This document shows, piece after piece, positions 61,964 through 64,000 of a stretch of DNA of 64,000 nucleotides. The notes beneath the pieces were generated by a model. That model searched no databases. It saw nothing but the letters and a program-made list of their open reading frames with translations, and was not told where the DNA came from. Both the position numbers and the translations under genes were made by a program. Numbering within the stretch: the first letter of the stretch is position 1; each line of letters begins with the position of its first letter. The stretch is from Peptoniphilus_A sp022767005 (GTDB lineage: Bacteria > Bacillota > Clostridia > Tissierellales > Peptoniphilaceae), in assembly GCF_050315115.1 (NCBI RefSeq), contig NZ_JBNPOJ010000008.1, positions 1 to 64,000 of the forward strand, given 5' to 3'.

Positions 61964-63166
61964 TTAAGTTTCCATTAAAAATTTATTTACAAATCCAATT
62001 GTTGCACAACATCCATATATCATAGACTCCTCATCTATATCAAAATATTCATTATGATGTTCCGCACCAGAACCAAGTTTATCGTTTTTTGTTCCAACAA
62101 AGGCAAATAAACTTGGTGCAATTTCACCATATTTAGAGAATGACTCTGAAGCAAACCAAGTTTTATTTTCTACTAATGCTTTTGAATATAAATTATTGAT
62201 AGCCTCTTTGGCAATTAACGATAATTTTTTATTATTTAAAACAGGTCCTACAGAAATTCCATTTTTCTTTCCAAACTCTACCTTACATTTATGGGCTCCA
62301 GCTGTTAATTCTGCAACATTTTTTATGATTTTTAGCGCTTTAATACCCTCTTCCATATCAAAAAATCTAAGAGTTCCAGTTACTTCTACACTATCCGGAA
62401 TTACATTAGGTGCTAAATTAGAACCTCCATTTATTGATCCAATACCTAATGTTACAGTTTTTGTAACATCAATTTGATTTGACCATGCGCTAGTAAGTCC
62501 ATTCAGAATATTAGAAGCAGCGAAAATAGGATTTATTGATAAATCAGGTCTCGAACCATGTCCACCTTTTCCTATTACATCAAACCATACCACGGCAGCT
62601 CCAGCCATTACTGGACCTGGATCTACAGAAATTTCTCCGACATTCATAAAAGATGTAAGATGTGTACCATAAATAGCATCAATACTAATGCCTTTTAGTG
62701 CATCTATCATTGCATTTATTCCTGTTCCCTGTTCCTCTCCTTCTTCAAATATAAAAATTATCTTTCCCTTAAGTTCAGATTTATGTTTCACAAAAAATTT
62801 CGCACATGCAAGTAAAATAGACATATGACCGTCATGTCCACACGCATGCATTACCCCATCATTTTTTGAAATTGCTACTTTTTTATTAACTAAATTTCTT
62901 TCATTTTCTTGAATTGGAAGAGCATCTATGTCCGCTCTGATAGCTATTGTCTTACCTTGTCTTTTTGTATCTAAAATTGCATAAAATCCAGTCTTTTCTA
63001 CTTCATTAATTTCAAGACCCAGTTTTTTAATTTCCTCTTTTAAAAATTTTGAAGTTTCAAACTCTTCGCCTGAAAGTTCAGGATTTTCATGAAAATATCT
63101 CCTAGTTTCAAATATAAAATTTTTCATACTATCTATTTCATTCAAAATAATATCTTTACTTAGCAT
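61964..63166 (-). CDS. M20 family amidohydrolase (aminoacylase-like)
   Basis: A 400-residue metallohydrolase. The metal-binding HACGHDGHMSILLACAK region, EEGEEQGTG with the catalytic Glu, and ASESFSKYGEIAPSLFAFVG are clear, with a lid dimerisation domain in the middle. The family removes acyl groups from N-acyl amino acids (hippurate, N-acetyl-cysteine conjugates, N-acyl-diaminopimelate). It is the first gene of the M20-YfcC-C-S lyase operon, 19 bases from the permease. GGAGGGTAT precedes the ATG. Confidence 0.92.
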   Translation of the reverse strand: MLSKDIILNEIDSMKNFIFETRRYFHENPELSGEEFETSKFLKEEIKKLGLEINEVEKTGFYAILDTKRQGKTIAIRADIDALPIQENERNLVNKKVAISKNDGVMHACGHDGHMSILLACAKFFVKHKSELKGKIIFIFEEGEEQGTGINAMIDALKGISIDAIYGTHLTSFMNVGEISVDPGPVMAGAAVVWFDVIGKGGHGSRPDLSINPIFAASNILNGLTSAWSNQIDVTKTVTLGIGSINGGSNLAPNVIPDSVEVTGTLRFFDMEEGIKALKIIKNVAELTAGAHKCKVEFGKKNGISVGPVLNNKKLSLIAKEAINNLYSKALVENKTWFASESFSKYGEIAPSLFAFVGTKNDKLGSGAEHHNEYFDIDEESMIYGCCATIGFVNKFLMET

Positions 63167-63197
63167 ATACCCTCCTATTTTAAAATAACGTTAATTG

Positions 63198-63210
63198 TTA
63201 AGCTGCTTAA
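63198..63210. promoter_or_regulatory. candidate MarR operator before the M20 operon
   Basis: TTAAGCTGCTTAA is a palindrome with one central base, flanked by TTAATTGT repeats on both sides (63191-63198 and 63207-63214). It lies at about +6 to +18 of the predicted transcript, a repression position. Confidence 0.5.
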
Positions 63211-63221
63211 TTGTATAATGT

Positions 63222-63250
63222 ATTATATATCAACCCATTTACTAATTCAA
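63222..63250 (-). promoter_or_regulatory. promoter of the M20-YfcC-C-S lyase operon
   Basis: On the minus strand TTGAAT (63245-63250), 17 bases and TATAAT (63222-63227) make a near-consensus sigma-A promoter about 50 bases upstream of the M20 start. Confidence 0.75.
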
Positions 63251-63313
63251 GTGTATTTTTAATTTTTAATAAAATAATTATAATTAAGCGCTAAAAATAT
63301 TCTAATATAGATT

Positions 63314-63347
63314 AAAAAAAAGAGCGAATATTTACAAAACGCTCTTT
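63314..63347 (-). terminator. marR terminator
   Basis: AAAGAGCG and CGCTCTTT form a perfect 8-bp stem around a 13-base loop, followed by eight T in the minus-strand sense. It lies just past the stop at 63351 and separates marR from the M20 operon. Confidence 0.92.
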
Positions 63348-63350
63348 ATC

Positions 63351-63893
63351 TTATTCTTCTTCAATTATTTTATCTTTTAAAAGTTCAGTATAAACTTTAC
63401 AAATTCTATCAAATGCATCTAACTCATCAATTGAAAAACTCTCCATTAATTTTTTCTTTGTTTTTACAATATCAATATTATCATATTTCTTATGACTAAA
63501 GACAAGTTTTTCTCCTGTTTCTGTAACATATAAATGAAATATTTTTCCATTTGTCTTAGAATTTTCTCTATATACAAGGTCCTGTTTCATGAGCTTTCTA
63601 ACTGTTTGAGATATAGCCGAAGTTGTTCTATTCCACTTAAAAGCCAATTCTGTTACAGTTATTCCAGGTTTATCAGAAATTTCTGTCAAAATATGAACTT
63701 CAATCATTGTTAACTTTGGTCCAAAACCATAATCCCTTCTAGTATTATAATAATTAGAATAGGTAAGTACAAAATCATACATTGGATCCATTACTTTTGA
63801 TAATTCTTTATATCTTTTATTCGTAGTTATATAATCTTCATTTTCATCAACCCATGTATCTAAAATATCATTATAATAAATATCTTTACTCAT
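63351..63893 (-). CDS. MarR family transcriptional regulator
   Basis: A 180-residue winged-helix regulator: dimer helices at the ends, DNA-recognition region ISDKPGITVTELAFKWNRTT then SAISQTVRKLMKQDLVYRE and the wing KTNGKIFHLYVTETGEKL. The start at 63893 follows TTGGAGG. It is transcribed toward the M20 operon but has its own promoter and terminator, and it is the obvious candidate regulator of that operon. Palindromes of the TTAA-TTAA type lie before both transcription units. Confidence 0.93.
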   Translation of the reverse strand: MSKDIYYNDILDTWVDENEDYITTNKRYKELSKVMDPMYDFVLTYSNYYNTRRDYGFGPKLTMIEVHILTEISDKPGITVTELAFKWNRTTSAISQTVRKLMKQDLVYRENSKTNGKIFHLYVTETGEKLVFSHKKYDNIDIVKTKKKLMESFSIDELDAFDRICKVYTELLKDKIIEEE

Positions 63894-63909
63894 TTTAACC
63901 TCCAAAAAT

Positions 63910-63938
63910 ACTATATCATAGCGGAATTTTTAAGGCAA
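63910..63938 (-). promoter_or_regulatory. marR promoter
   Basis: On the minus strand TTGCCT (63933-63938) and TATAGT (63910-63915) are separated by 17 bases, immediately upstream of the marR ribosome-binding site. Confidence 0.6.
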
Positions 63939-63948
63939 GATTTAACTA

Positions 63949-63960
63949 TTAATGCATTAA
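63949..63960. promoter_or_regulatory. palindrome upstream of marR
   Basis: TTAATGCATTAA is a perfect 12-bp palindrome about 10 bases upstream of the marR -35 region. It resembles TTAAGCTGCTTAA before the M20 operon and could be an autoregulatory site. Confidence 0.45.
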
Positions 63961-64000
63961 ACTATTGATGGCATTAAAATATCAGATATCATTATAAACA

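Noticed and set aside
1..64000. CRISPR arrays, insertion sequences and toxin-antitoxin or restriction systems
   Set aside because: No regularly spaced repeats, no transposase frames and no recognisable defence genes apart from the ambiguous CPBP patch.

Overview
The window is a 64-kb piece of a low-GC (roughly 30 percent by eye), densely packed Firmicutes chromosome. The ctsR-mcsA-mcsB-clpC-radA operon, the cdaA-cdaR pair, the energy-coupling-factor module ecfA1-ecfA2-ecfT, an IspH-ribosomal protein S1 fusion and frequent TTG/GTG starts at overlapping gene junctions suggest an anaerobic member of the Clostridia/Tissierellia, possibly a Peptoniphilaceae-like coccus. That placement is inference; there is no rRNA gene to confirm it. 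Almost every gene is on the minus strand. Only rpmB, brnQ and comEA are clearly on the plus strand, so the replication fork probably crosses the window from right to left.

Layout, left to right. 0-2.6 kb: an unknown small protein, an S-layer-homology protein and a two-gene hemerythrin operon with a perfect Crp/Fnr-type palindrome. 2.7-8.4 kb: rsmD-coaD-coiled-coil protein, recG, the fatty-acid-kinase-like fakA and an Asp23 protein, with divergent rpmB. 9-14 kb: transporter CstA, folC and branched-chain amino-acid carrier brnQ. 13.7-19.5 kb: the CtsR heat-shock operon with two operators. 19.8-27.2 kb: a small exported protein, an EF-G paralogue, comEA and a two-component system followed by a lipoprotein and a membrane protein. 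27.3-31.0 kb: DUF5317-cdaA-cdaR-guaB (c-di-AMP synthesis next to GMP synthesis). 31.5-34.6 kb: an accessory patch of three CPBP membrane proteases, two broken by one-base homopolymer frameshifts, plus a 48-codon ORF. 34.8-48 kb: a long housekeeping run (ispH-rpsA fusion, plsC, cmk, yhiN-like, mnmM-like, rluB, scpB, scpA, M50 protease, pdp, punA, nudF, recN, tlyA, ispA). 48.5-57.9 kb: xseB, xseA, nusB, Asp23, truA, ecfT-A2-A1, a 3-methyladenine glycosylase, DUF1232, pyrE, pyrF and prfB. 57.9-58.7 kb: an internally deleted tyrosine-integrase relic beside tRNA-Leu(GAG) and tRNA-Arg(ACG). 59.3-63.9 kb: a self-contained catabolic module of MarR regulator, M20 deacylase, YfcC-type permease and MalY/PatB C-S lyase, with promoter and operator sites that can be read directly.

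Most of the window is core genome. The parts most worth a second look are the CPBP cluster with homopolymer frameshifts, the MarR/M20/YfcC/C-S-lyase module (possible uptake and breakdown of N-acylated cysteine S-conjugates), the Crp/Fnr-site hemerythrin operon and the integrase relic. I did not find a CRISPR array, an intact mobile element or a clear anti-phage system.
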